A stretch of DNA of 64,000 nt from CAZUMJ01 sp964621605 (GTDB lineage: Bacteria; Actinomycetota; Acidimicrobiia; Acidimicrobiales; Iamiaceae), in assembly GCA_964621605.1 (NCBI GenBank), contig CAZUMJ010000003.1, forward strand, positions 60,783-124,782, written 5' to 3'. The notes below the pieces were generated by a model. That model saw nothing but the letters and a program-made list of their open reading frames with translations. It was not told the DNA's origin and did not search any database. Below, in pieces: positions 55,455 through 63,201 of the stretch. The first letter of the stretch is position 1. Each line of letters begins with the position of its first letter. The translations under genes were made by a program, and so were the position numbers.

Positions 55455-55560
55455 TAGAGTATGAGCAACCAGGTTCCCGCCACCTGGTTCCCGGCGACAC
55501 AGGATCCGCCGCCTGGTGTCGCCCGCGACGGCGCCCTTCGGGGCGCCGTCGCCCGTTTTT
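55455..55560 (+). ncRNA. Candidate structured small RNA with C-rich loops
   Basis: After a -10-like TAGAGT (55455-55460) come three hairpins. Hairpin 1: AACCAGGT-UCCCGCC-ACCTGGTT, eight perfect pairs (55467-55489). Hairpin 2: GGCGACAC-AGG paired with CCT-G-GTGTCGCC around loop AUCCGCCG, one bulge (55493-55523). Hairpin 3 is an intrinsic terminator. The predicted RNA is about 95 nt. Two exposed C-rich loops recall the actinobacterial 6C RNA class, but the six-C runs are not exact. No coding frame of note. It could instead be the long 3' end of nth. Confidence 0.6.
55525..55560 (+). terminator. Strong intrinsic terminator
   Basis: A 12-bp perfect stem (55525-55536 with 55541-55552) is closed by a C(TTCG)G tetraloop and followed by CCG and five T (55556-55560). 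It acts on plus-strand transcription only; there is no T tract on the other side. It is the clearest Rho-independent terminator in the window. Confidence 0.85.
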
Positions 55561-55583
55561 CCCGAGAGTTGCCCGGCCGTGGC

Positions 55584-55784
55584 TCAGCTCGCGGTGGCTC
55601 GTCGCAATGCGCGTTCGAGCCGTCGGGTGGCGTTGCGAAGCAGGCGCTCGGCCTCGAACAGGTCTGCGGCCACCTGCTGCGTCGCTTCACGGTCCAGGTC
55701 GTGCGCGAGCGCGGCGACGCGGTGGGTGAGGTCGACGACACCTGTCGTCAACGTGGAGATCTGGGCAGACACCGAACTGGGCAC
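55584..55784 (-). CDS. Small helical protein, hypothetical
   Basis: 66 residues with heptad-like spacing: ISTLTTGVVDLTHRVAAL, then VAADLFEAERLLRNATRRLE. This looks like a two-helix protein rather than random frame. GTG 55784 or GTG 55772 could start it; neither has a good ribosome site. It lies divergent to hisD and converges on the small-RNA terminator. No family recognised. Confidence 0.5.
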   Translation of the reverse strand: MPSSVSAQISTLTTGVVDLTHRVAALAHDLDREATQQVAADLFEAERLLRNATRRLERALRRATAS

Positions 55785-55842
55785 CGGGGGAGTCTGCCTG
55801 CTTGTCGAGCAATTGCCGTGCTGGAGCCCGGAGGCGGCCGGG

Positions 55843-55848
55843 TAGCGT
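55843..55848 (+). promoter_or_regulatory. -10 box for leaderless hisD
   Basis: TAGCGT ends eight bases before the hisD GTG at 55857. This is the likely promoter of the histidine operon. No T-box or attenuator-like hairpin lies in front. Confidence 0.5.
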
Positions 55849-55856
55849 GGCGTCCC

Positions 55857-57152
55857 GTGCTCACCCGACTCGACCTTCGTGGCGTCACCGGCGATCTGCG
55901 CGACCTGCTCCCAGGTCCTGAGGCCGGTGGGCACGCGCCCGTTGCCGCGGTCGACGAGATCATCGCCGGCGTCCGAACGGGTGGCGATGCCGCGGTGCGG
56001 GCCTTCACCGAACGTTTCGATGGGGTGGTGGTCGACGAGGTGCGAGTGCCGGCCGAGCGTGTCGAGGCCGCGCGCGATGCGGTGGCACCTGAACTGCGTC
56101 GGGCGCTCGAGGTCGCAGCCGAGAACGTCGAGGCGTTTCACCGCCACCAACTTGCCGAGACGGCGCACCCGGCGCGCTACGAGCGGTCCGGCGTGACGGT
56201 GCGCACCGAGTACCGGGCGGTCGAACGAGCGGCGTGCTACGTGCCCGGCGGTCGAGCGGTGTATCCGAGCACGGTGCTCCACACCGCAATCCCGGCGCGT
56301 GTCGCCGGCGTCGATCAGGTCGTGCTGTGCGTACCGCCGGGCCCCGACGGCGAGGTTCCCGAGGTGACGCTGGCCGCGGCCGCGGTGGCCGGGGTCGACG
56401 AGGTGTACCGCATGGGTGGCGCGCAGGCGATCGCTGCGGTTGCCTACGGCACCGAGCAGGTCCGGCCCGTCGACGTCATCGTCGGGCCGGGCAACATCTA
56501 CGTGGCGTTGGCGAAGCGCGCGGTTGCCGATGTGGTCGGGGTCCCGACCGCGTTCGCCGGGCCGTCCGAGGTCGTCGTCGTCGCCGACGCGTCCGCTCCG
56601 GTCGACTTGGCCGCGGTCGACCTGCTGGTGCAGGCCGAGCACGGTCCGCTCGGCCTTGCGTGGTTGATCACCTGGGACGCCGGCGTTGCCGACGCGGTGT
56701 GCGACGAGGTCGCCCGGCAGGTGGCTGTGGCGCCCCGCCGTGCCGAGATCGAGGCCACCCTCGCGTCGAGCGGGTATGTGGTGGTCTGCGACGGTCCCGA
56801 GCAGGCGATGGCGGTCAGCAACGTCGTGGCTCCGGAACACCTCCAGCTCTGCACTGCCGATCCCGACGCGTTGGTGCCGCTCGTGCGGCACGCGGGTGCC
56901 GTGTTCACCGGCCCGAGCACGCCCGCTTCCCTCGGTGACTACCTCGCCGGGCCCAGCCACGTGCTGCCCACGCACCGCTCGGCTCGTTTCGGGCAGGCGC
57001 TCACGGTGCGCGACTTCCTCAAGGAGATCCACGTCGTGCACGCGACCGAAGCTGCGATGGCGGGGCTCGCACCCGAGCTCGAGGTCCTGGCGACCGCCGA
57101 GGGCCTGCTTGCACACGCGTCTTCCGCGACCCGCCGCCGTCGGGATGCATGA
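55857..57152 (+). CDS. hisD: HisD, histidinol dehydrogenase
   Basis: 431-residue zinc enzyme performing the last two oxidations from histidinol to histidine with NAD. Recognisable are ACYVPGGRAVYPSTVLHTA, MGGAQAIAAVAYGT, VGPGNIYVALAKR, AGPSEVVVVAD and VAPEHLQL. The GTG at 55857 is fixed by the -10 spacing; the open frame continues upstream through the small-RNA region and is not coding there. First gene of hisDCBHA. Confidence 0.96.
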   Translation: MLTRLDLRGVTGDLRDLLPGPEAGGHAPVAAVDEIIAGVRTGGDAAVRAFTERFDGVVVDEVRVPAERVEAARDAVAPELRRALEVAAENVEAFHRHQLAETAHPARYERSGVTVRTEYRAVERAACYVPGGRAVYPSTVLHTAIPARVAGVDQVVLCVPPGPDGEVPEVTLAAAAVAGVDEVYRMGGAQAIAAVAYGTEQVRPVDVIVGPGNIYVALAKRAVADVVGVPTAFAGPSEVVVVADASAPVDLAAVDLLVQAEHGPLGLAWLITWDAGVADAVCDEVARQVAVAPRRAEIEATLASSGYVVVCDGPEQAMAVSNVVAPEHLQLCTADPDALVPLVRHAGAVFTGPSTPASLGDYLAGPSHVLPTHRSARFGQALTVRDFLKEIHVVHATEAAMAGLAPELEVLATAEGLLAHASSATRRRRDA

Positions 57153-58215
57153 CATGAGCCGCCTCACACCACGCGACGACGTCGCGCTCATGAGCGGGTA
57201 CCACTCGCCCCAAGTCGAGGTGGCAGTCCGCCTCAACACGAACGAGTCGCCGGTCGGCCCACCACCGGGTTTCGTGGCAGACCTCAGCGCGGCCGTGGCG
57301 GACCTCGACTGGAACCGCTATCCCGATCGTGGCGCGTGGGAGTTGCGTCGCGCGATCGGCGCGCTGCACGACGTCGGACCCGAGCAGGTGTTCGCGGCGA
57401 ACGGCTCGAACGAGGTGTTGCAGTCGTTGCTCCTCGCGTATGGGGGGCCCGGACGCACCGCGGCAGTGTTCGAACCGACTTACGCGCTGCACAGCCACCT
57501 CGCACGCGTGACGGGCACGGGCGTCATCGTGGGGGAGCGCGCCGCCGACTTCACCCTCGATCGTGCCGAGGTCGAACGCGTCATCGCACAGGCGGCACCC
57601 GAGGTCGTGTTCCTCTGTTCGCCGAACAATCCGACAGGGCTCGTCGAACCACCCGAGCTGGTACGGGCGGTCATCGACCGGGCACCCGGCCTGGTGGTGG
57701 TCGACGAGGCCTACGGGCAGTTCGCGCCTTGGTCTGCGCTCGAACTGCTCGACGAGGAGCGACCCCTGGTGGTGACCCGTACGTTCTCCAAGACGTGGGC
57801 CATGGCCGGAGCCCGCCTCGGCTACCTGATCGGTCCGTCGTGGCTGGTGGAAGACCTCGAGAAGGTCGTGCTGCCGTATCACCTCGACGCGATGAAGCAG
57901 CTTGCCGGCTGCCTTGCTGTGCGCCATGTCGCCGAGATGGAGGCGCGGGTCGCGGAGCTGGTCGAGGAGCGTGGCCGGCTGACGGCGCGCCTCGCGGACC
58001 TCGACGTCGACCTGTGGCCTTCCGGCGCGAACTTCGTGCTTTTCCGTCCGCGGTCTCGCTCGGGTGCAGAGGTGTGGAATCGGCTCGTAGAGCGGTCGGT
58101 CCTGGTGCGCAACTGCGCGTCGTGGCCGCGCCTCGACGACTGTCTCCGTGTCACGATCGGAACCCGCGCCGAGGACGACGAGTTTCTCCGAGCTCTCGAG
58201 GAGGTCCTGAGATGA
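57145..58215 (+). CDS. hisC: HisC, histidinol-phosphate aminotransferase
   Basis: 356-residue PLP aminotransferase (class I/II fold). Features are LNTNESPVGPPPGF, WNRYPDRGAWELR, CSPNNPTGL, VVDEAYGQFA and the PLP lysine in TFSKTWAMAGARLGYL. The start is ATG 57145, which overlaps hisD by eight bases, or ATG 57154 two bases after the hisD stop. The stop overlaps hisB (ATGA). Confidence 0.95.
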   Translation: MHDMSRLTPRDDVALMSGYHSPQVEVAVRLNTNESPVGPPPGFVADLSAAVADLDWNRYPDRGAWELRRAIGALHDVGPEQVFAANGSNEVLQSLLLAYGGPGRTAAVFEPTYALHSHLARVTGTGVIVGERAADFTLDRAEVERVIAQAAPEVVFLCSPNNPTGLVEPPELVRAVIDRAPGLVVVDEAYGQFAPWSALELLDEERPLVVTRTFSKTWAMAGARLGYLIGPSWLVEDLEKVVLPYHLDAMKQLAGCLAVRHVAEMEARVAELVEERGRLTARLADLDVDLWPSGANFVLFRPRSRSGAEVWNRLVERSVLVRNCASWPRLDDCLRVTIGTRAEDDEFLRALEEVLR

Positions 58216-58838
58216 CCGAAGCTGCACCAGCCGCTGGCGTTGGTCGAGGCCGTGTCGCGACGCGTCGACGCCGCACCCGCGAGACCGACATCGAGGTCCA
58301 CCTCGACGTCGACGGACCGTCGGGCGTCGTCGAGGCCCGTACCGGGCTGCCGTTCTTCGATCACATGCTCGATCAGCTGGGTCGGCACGGTGGCTTCGAT
58401 CTCACGGTGGTCGCCACCGGTGACCTCGAGGTGGACGGGCACCACACGGTGGAAGACACCGCGATCCTGGTGGGCGAGGCGTTCAGGGAGGCGCTGGGCG
58501 ACAAGGCCGGCGTGCGCCGGTTCGCGAGCGGCCTGTATCCGCTCGACGAGGCGCTCATCGAGGTTGCCCTCGACCTGTCCGGCCGGCCTTACGTGGTCTA
58601 CGACGTGCCTTTCGGTGAGGTGCTCCCGTTGGGAGACCCCCCGTTCAACCCGGAGATGGCCGAGCACTTCTGGCGTTCGTTCGCCACGAGCGCCGGCCTC
58701 ACGCTGCACGTGACGCGGCGGGCGGGTACGAACACCCATCACGTGGTCGAGGCGACCTTCAAGGGGGTGGCGCGCTGTCTGCGCGACGCGGTGCGCGTGG
58801 AAGGCAGCGGCGTGCCCTCGACGAAGGGTGTGTTGTAG
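58212..58838 (+). CDS. hisB: HisB, imidazoleglycerol-phosphate dehydratase
   Basis: 208-residue Mn-dependent dehydratase without the phosphatase domain seen in enterics. Metal motifs are FFDHMLDQLGRHGGFDL, DGHHTVEDTAI and NTHHVVEATFK, with repeated halves typical of the family. The first 18 residues are Ala/Arg-rich and variable. Directly followed by hisH with no gap. Confidence 0.96.
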   Translation: MTEAAPAAGVGRGRVATRRRRTRETDIEVHLDVDGPSGVVEARTGLPFFDHMLDQLGRHGGFDLTVVATGDLEVDGHHTVEDTAILVGEAFREALGDKAGVRRFASGLYPLDEALIEVALDLSGRPYVVYDVPFGEVLPLGDPPFNPEMAEHFWRSFATSAGLTLHVTRRAGTNTHHVVEATFKGVARCLRDAVRVEGSGVPSTKGVL

Positions 58839-59486
58839 GTGGCCTCCAGCCGCCCGCGGGTCGCGGTGGTCGACTACGGCATCGGCAACCTCCGCTCTGC
58901 AGAGAAGGCGTTGCAGCGTGTCGGGGCGGACGCGCGTCTCACCACCGATCCCGAGGCGGTGCTCGCTGCTGACGGGGTGGTGGTTCCTGGCGTCGGGGCG
59001 TTCGGCAGGACGATGGACGCCCTCACGAGCTCGGGCCTCGCGCCCGTCGTGCACCGCCTCGCCTCGGAGGCGCGCGACGGTGACGGCGTCCCGTTCCTGG
59101 GGATCTGCGTCGGGATGCAGGTGCTGTTCGACACCTCCGAGGAATCGCCCGACCGTCAGGGTCTGCGGGTGCTGCCCGGTGAGGTGCGTCGCCTGCCCGC
59201 TGGGGTGCGTCACCCGCAGATGCAGTGGAACCGCCTTGGTGTGCGCGACCCGGACGACACGTTGTGGGCTGGGCTGCCTGCCGACCCCTGGATGTACTTC
59301 GTGCACTCGTTCGCGGTGCACGACGCCGGCGAGGCGCTCGCGGCGAGCTGCGAGTACGGGTCGCGCGTCGTGGCGGCGGTGCGCGCGCGACGATTGGTCG
59401 CGATGCAGTTCCACCCCGAGAAGTCGGGTGTCAACGGCCTGCGGGTGCTGGCCAACTGGGTAGAGAGCTGCCGCGCGGGCGGCTGA
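58839..59486 (+). CDS. hisH: HisH, glutaminase subunit of IGP synthase
   Basis: 215-residue class I glutamine amidotransferase that passes ammonia to HisF. The nucleophile cysteine is in FLGICVGMQVLFD and the His/Glu pair in MQFHPEKSG. The N-terminal VVDYGIGNLRSAEKAL is typical. The GTG follows the hisB stop immediately. Its partner hisF is two genes downstream. Confidence 0.96.
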   Translation: MASSRPRVAVVDYGIGNLRSAEKALQRVGADARLTTDPEAVLAADGVVVPGVGAFGRTMDALTSSGLAPVVHRLASEARDGDGVPFLGICVGMQVLFDTSEESPDRQGLRVLPGEVRRLPAGVRHPQMQWNRLGVRDPDDTLWAGLPADPWMYFVHSFAVHDAGEALAASCEYGSRVVAAVRARRLVAMQFHPEKSGVNGLRVLANWVESCRAGG

Positions 59487-59531
59487 CGTGTCGTCGGCGA
59501 CCTGAGCGGCACAGACGGAGGAGGAACCCAC

Positions 59532-60314
59532 ATGGAGTTGTTCCCGGCGATCGACCTTCGAGGCGGCCACTGCGTGCGTCTCTACCAAGGCGACTTCGCA
59601 CGCGAGACGCGCTACGGCGACGACCCGGTCGGGCAGGCCTCCGGGTTCGCCGCGGCCGGCGCCCCCTGGGTGCACGTGGTCGACCTCGACGCGGCGCGCA
59701 CGGGCGTGCCGCGCAACCGCACGCACGTCGCGGCGATCGCGTCGGCGGTCCCCGCCAAGGTGCAGGCAGGTGGCGGGGTGCGCGACGTGGAGTCGGCCGA
59801 GGCGCTGCTCGGCGCCGGTGTCGACAGGGTCGTGATCGGCACCGCCGCGCTGGAAGATCCGGCGCTGGTTCGGTACCTCGCCGGGGCACACCCGGGCCGG
59901 GTTGCGGTGGGGTTGGACGCACGCCGCCGTGCGGGCGCGACGAAGCAGTCCGACCGCTGGGAGGTCGCGTTGCGCGGTTGGGTGCAGGGGTCAGGCAAGC
60001 CGATGCTCGACGTTGCGCGTCAGTTCGAGGACGTCGGCGTCGCCGCGCTCGTCGTGACCGAGATCGACCGGGATGGCACGCTCGACGGCCCCGACCTGGA
60101 AGGTCTGGCTCGGGTGCTGGCGCACACGTCGATCGATGTGGTCGCTTCCGGTGGCGTGGGAACGCTCGACGACCTCCGCTCGTTGGAGCAGCTCGAGGTC
60201 GACGGTCGGCGCCTTGCTGGCGCGATCGTCGGTCGTGCCCTCTACGAGAAGCGCTTCACGCTCGGCGAGGCGCTCGCCGCACTCGGGGGACAGGGAGCGG
60301 CACCGGTAGCGTGA
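59532..60314 (+). CDS. hisA: HisA, ProFAR isomerase
   Basis: 260-residue TIM barrel. ELFPAIDLRGGHCVRLYQGD, QAGGGVRDVESAEALL, IGTAALEDPALV and TEIDRDGTLDGPDLEGL give the two half-barrel phosphate sites and catalytic aspartates. Some actinobacterial homologues also serve tryptophan synthesis (PriA); trpE lies near, and whether a separate trpF exists cannot be seen here. The ribosome site GGAGGAGG precedes the ATG. Confidence 0.94.
   Translation: MELFPAIDLRGGHCVRLYQGDFARETRYGDDPVGQASGFAAAGAPWVHVVDLDAARTGVPRNRTHVAAIASAVPAKVQAGGGVRDVESAEALLGAGVDRVVIGTAALEDPALVRYLAGAHPGRVAVGLDARRRAGATKQSDRWEVALRGWVQGSGKPMLDVARQFEDVGVAALVVTEIDRDGTLDGPDLEGLARVLAHTSIDVVASGGVGTLDDLRSLEQLEVDGRRLAGAIVGRALYEKRFTLGEALAALGGQGAAPVA
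60307..60312 (+). promoter_or_regulatory. -10-like box before hisF
   Basis: TAGCGT overlaps the end of hisA and ends eight bases before the hisF ATG, suggesting an extra leaderless start inside the operon. Confidence 0.4.
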
Positions 60315-60320
60315 CGCCCC

Positions 60321-61085
60321 ATGCAGTGCGCGCGCATCATCCCCTGCCTCGACGTCGACGCCGGTCGCGTGGTGAAGGGCGTCAACTTCGTCGACATCCG
60401 TGACGCCGGCGATCCCGTCGAGCTCGCTGCCCGCTATGACGCCGAGGGCGCAGATGAACTGGTGCTGCTCGACATCACGGCTTCCTCCGACGACCGCGAC
60501 ACCATGCTCGACGTCGTCACACGCACGGCCGAGCAGGTGTTCATCCCCTTCACGGTCGGGGGTGGGATCCGCAGCGTTGCGGACGCGCGCCGCATGCTGC
60601 GAGCCGGCGCCGACAAGGTCTCGGTCAACACCGCGGCGGTGCAGCGGCCCGACCTGATCACCGAGATCGCGGAGGAGTTCGGCACGCAGTGCGTCGTGGT
60701 CGCGATCGATGCCAAGGCACGTGAGGACGGGGAGGGGTGGGAGGTCGTCGTGCACGGCGGCCGTACCCGCACCGGCACCGATGTCGTCGCGTGGGCGGTC
60801 GAGGCGACTCGCTTGGGGGCCGGCGAGGTGCTGTTGACCTCGATGGACCGCGACGGCACACGCGACGGCTTCGACCTGGCCCTCACCCGAGCGGTCAGCG
60901 ATGCGGTGACGGTGCCGGTGATCGCCAGCGGGGGAGTGGGGCGCCTGGAGCACCTCGTCGACGGTCTGCGTGGCGGCGGGGCCGACGCGGTGCTCGCAGC
61001 GTCGATCTTCCACTTCGGCGAGCACACGGTCGCAGAGGCGAAGCAGGTGCTTGCTGACGCCGGCATCGTCGTGCGGATGGACTGA
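60321..61085 (+). CDS. hisF: HisF, cyclase subunit of IGP synthase
   Basis: 254-residue TIM barrel that forms IGP and AICAR. Residues RIIPCLDVDAGRVVKGVNF (catalytic Asp), VGGGIRSVADARRMLRAGAD, SVNTAAV, LTSMDRDGTRDGFDL and ASGGVGRLEHLVDGL are all present. It pairs with HisH from the same cluster. Only six bases separate it from hisA. Confidence 0.97.
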   Translation: MQCARIIPCLDVDAGRVVKGVNFVDIRDAGDPVELAARYDAEGADELVLLDITASSDDRDTMLDVVTRTAEQVFIPFTVGGGIRSVADARRMLRAGADKVSVNTAAVQRPDLITEIAEEFGTQCVVVAIDAKAREDGEGWEVVVHGGRTRTGTDVVAWAVEATRLGAGEVLLTSMDRDGTRDGFDLALTRAVSDAVTVPVIASGGVGRLEHLVDGLRGGGADAVLAASIFHFGEHTVAEAKQVLADAGIVVRMD

Positions 61086-61102
61086 GCGCGGGTCCTGCCC
61101 GG

Positions 61103-61108
61103 TACCCT
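61103..61108 (+). promoter_or_regulatory. -10 box for leaderless groES-like gene
   Basis: TACCCT ends seven bases before the GTG at 61116. Confidence 0.5.
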
Positions 61109-61115
61109 TGCGCAG

Positions 61116-61451
61116 GTGACATCGCCGGAGTCCGTCGACAAGCTGCCCATCAAGATGTTGAGCGATCGCATCCTGGTGCGCCTCGGCGGGCCGGAAGGCG
61201 AGCGGCGCAGCACCGGCGGCATCCTCATCCCGGCCACCGCCCAGATGAGCAAGCGGCTCACCTGGGCCGAGGTGGTGGCGGTGGGCTCCGGTGTCCGCAA
61301 CATGGAGATCGGCGACCAGGTGTTGTTCAACCCTGAAGACCGCTACGAGGTCGAGGTGCGCGGCGAAGACTTCATCATCCTGCGTGAGCGCGACGTGCAC
61401 GCGGTGGCGGCGAAGCGCCTCGAAGAGGGCAGCACCGGCCTCTATCTCTGA
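61116..61451 (+). CDS. GroES-fold co-chaperonin-like protein with C-terminal GLYL tail
   Basis: 111 residues of GroES type: MLSDRILVRLGGPEGERRST, GGILIPATAQ, VVAVGSGVRNMEIGDQVLFN and FIILRERDVHAV. It is not beside groEL; it sits alone inside the his cluster with its own leaderless promoter, so it is probably a secondary GroES homologue. About 14 residues after the last strand end in STGLYL, a hydrophobic-Tyr-X end resembling proteasome-activator tails. Normal GroES stops near the last strand. Function unknown. Confidence 0.88.
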   Translation: MTSPESVDKLPIKMLSDRILVRLGGPEGERRSTGGILIPATAQMSKRLTWAEVVAVGSGVRNMEIGDQVLFNPEDRYEVEVRGEDFIILRERDVHAVAAKRLEEGSTGLYL

Positions 61452-61560
61452 GCAGCGGGTGCGTCGAGGTCGCCGGCCGCCCTGGCGGCATCGCCTGGGT
61501 GCACCTGCTCGATCGTGCGCGGTGGCCGAAATCGGTTCGGCCGGTGCCGGAGGCGCCTCC

Positions 61561-61566
61561 TACGAT
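61561..61566 (+). promoter_or_regulatory. -10 box for leaderless hisI
   Basis: TACGAT ends seven bases before the ATG at 61574. The 122-base gap from the groES-like stop holds nothing else recognisable. Confidence 0.5.
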
Positions 61567-61573
61567 GCGATCC

Positions 61574-61936
61574 ATGCCTGACGCGACGCCCATCCCCGTG
61601 CTTCCCGACGATCTGGCCCAGGTCACCTACAACGCGGACGGGCTCGTGCCCGCGATCGTGCAGGAGCACGGTTCGGGTCAGGTGCTGATGATGGCCTGGA
61701 TGAACGCCGCGACGTTGCAGCGCAGCCTCGAGGAGGGACGCACGGTGTTCTGGAGCCGGTCCCGCCAAGAGGAGTGGCGCAAGGGCGACACGTCGGGCGA
61801 GCGCCAGTGGATCCGTGAGGCGTACTACGACTGCGACGGCGACACGCTGCTGTTCGTCGTCGAACAGGAGGGCGGCGGCGCCTGCCACACCGGCAACCGT
61901 TCCTGCTTCTTCCGAGCGTTCGGCGCCGATGCCTGA
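61574..61936 (+). CDS. hisI: HisI, phosphoribosyl-AMP cyclohydrolase
   Basis: 120-residue zinc/magnesium enzyme that opens the adenine ring of PR-AMP. The markers are MMAWMNAATLQRSLEEG, FWSRSRQEEWRKGDTSG and the zinc cysteines in YYDCDGDTLLF and CHTGNRSCFF. It is stand-alone, not fused to HisE. The ATG at 61574 is supported by leaderless spacing. The stop overlaps the trpE start by eight bases. Confidence 0.96.
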   Translation: MPDATPIPVLPDDLAQVTYNADGLVPAIVQEHGSGQVLMMAWMNAATLQRSLEEGRTVFWSRSRQEEWRKGDTSGERQWIREAYYDCDGDTLLFVVEQEGGGACHTGNRSCFFRAFGADA

Positions 61937-63201
61937 CGCCGCGGCCACAGGCCGGGGCATCCAGCCCAGTCGGGACGACTTCAAGGAGTACGCGCGCCTG
62001 CACCCTGTCGTGCCGGTGTGGCGTGAGTTGTTGGCCGACCTGATCACGCCGGTGGCCGCGTTCGCGCGCCTGACCGCGGGCGACCAGCCGGGGTTCCTCT
62101 TCGAGTCGGTCGAGCACGGCGAGCGNNNNNNNNNNNNNNNNNNNNNNNNNNNNNNNNNNNNNNNNNNNNNNNNNNNNNNNNNNNNNNNNNNNNNNNNNNN
62201 NNNNNNNNNNNNNNNNNNNNNNNNNGCTCGATGGGCTCTACGACGAGGCGTGCGATCGCCTGGCCGAGCTGGCGGCCGCGGGTGCCAGCCCGCTCGACGA
62301 ACCGCTGGTGGAGCCGCCCGACCCGGACGACCCGTTGCCGGAGGTCACCTCCTCGATGGGGCACGACCAGTTCCGCCTGGCGGTCGAGTCGGCACGTGAG
62401 CACATCTTCGCCGGCGACATCTTCCAGGTCGTGCTGTCGCAGCGGTTCGACTTCACGCTCGACGCCGACCCGTTCGACGTGTACCGGGTGCTGCGTCAGG
62501 TCAACCCGAGCCCGTACATGTACTTCGTGCGCCACCCCGAGGTGACGTTGGTGGGGTCGTCTCCGGAGCCGATGGTGCAGCTGCTCGACGGTCGGGTCAT
62601 CTCGCGGCCCATCGCGGGGACGCGTCGCCGTGGCACCACCGACGAGGACGACCGCCGTCTCGGTGCCGAACTGCGTGAGCACCCCAAGGAGCGTGCCGAG
62701 CACGTCATGTTGGTGGACCTCGCCCGCAACGACGTGGGTCGGGTGGTGCGCTTCGGGACGTGTGTCGTCGACGAGATGATGACGTTGGAGCGCTACAGCC
62801 ACGTGATGCACCTCACGTCGCAGGTCTCCGGTGCGCTCGCCGACGGGCAGGGCCCCACGGACGTGCTTCGAGCCACGTTGCCGGCCGGCACCGTGTCGGG
62901 CGCTCCGAAGGTGCGGGCGATGGAGATCATCGACGAGCTCGAACCGGTCAAGCGTGGGCCCTACGCGGGCATCGTCGGCTACCTCGACTTCAGCGGCAAC
63001 ATCGACACCGCCATCGCCATCCGCACGATGGTGGTCGACCCCGACGGGCGGGCGTCGGTGCAGGCCGGTGCGGGCATCGTGGCCGACAGCATCGCCGCCG
63101 ACGAAGATCAGGAGTGCCACAACAAGGCGCGTGCGCTGCTCGCCGCGGTGCCGGCCGCACGTCGCATGACCGCGGCCCGCCGTGCCGCCGCATCCACATG
63201 A
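61929..63201 (+). CDS. trpE: TrpE, anthranilate synthase component I (interrupted by N gap)
   Basis: Chorismate-to-anthranilate enzyme. The N-terminal part (GIQPSRDDFKEYARL, TPVAAFARLTAGDQPGFLFE) is followed by 100 N. The C-terminal catalytic part has FQVVLSQRFDFTL, VGSSPEPMVQ, RPIAGTRRRG, LPAGTVSGAPKVRAME and VGYLDFSGNID. The frame before the gap (base 61929) and after it (base 62227) do not match across 100 bases. The two parts total about 390 residues versus about 500 for TrpE, so 100-130 residues are unseen. ATGA overlap with ygfZ. Confidence 0.93.
62126..62225. other. Assembly gap (100 N) inside trpE
   Basis: Exactly 100 undetermined bases, which looks like a placeholder length. Reading frame and expected TrpE length imply that the real gap is roughly 300-390 bases. 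Confidence 0.95.

Noticed and set aside
55283..55741. 152-codon minus-strand frame across the nth end and the small-RNA region
   Set aside because: Composition is Ser/Arg/Pro-rich and it runs through the hairpins and the opposite strand of nth; a different minus-strand frame (55584-55784) looks more like protein.
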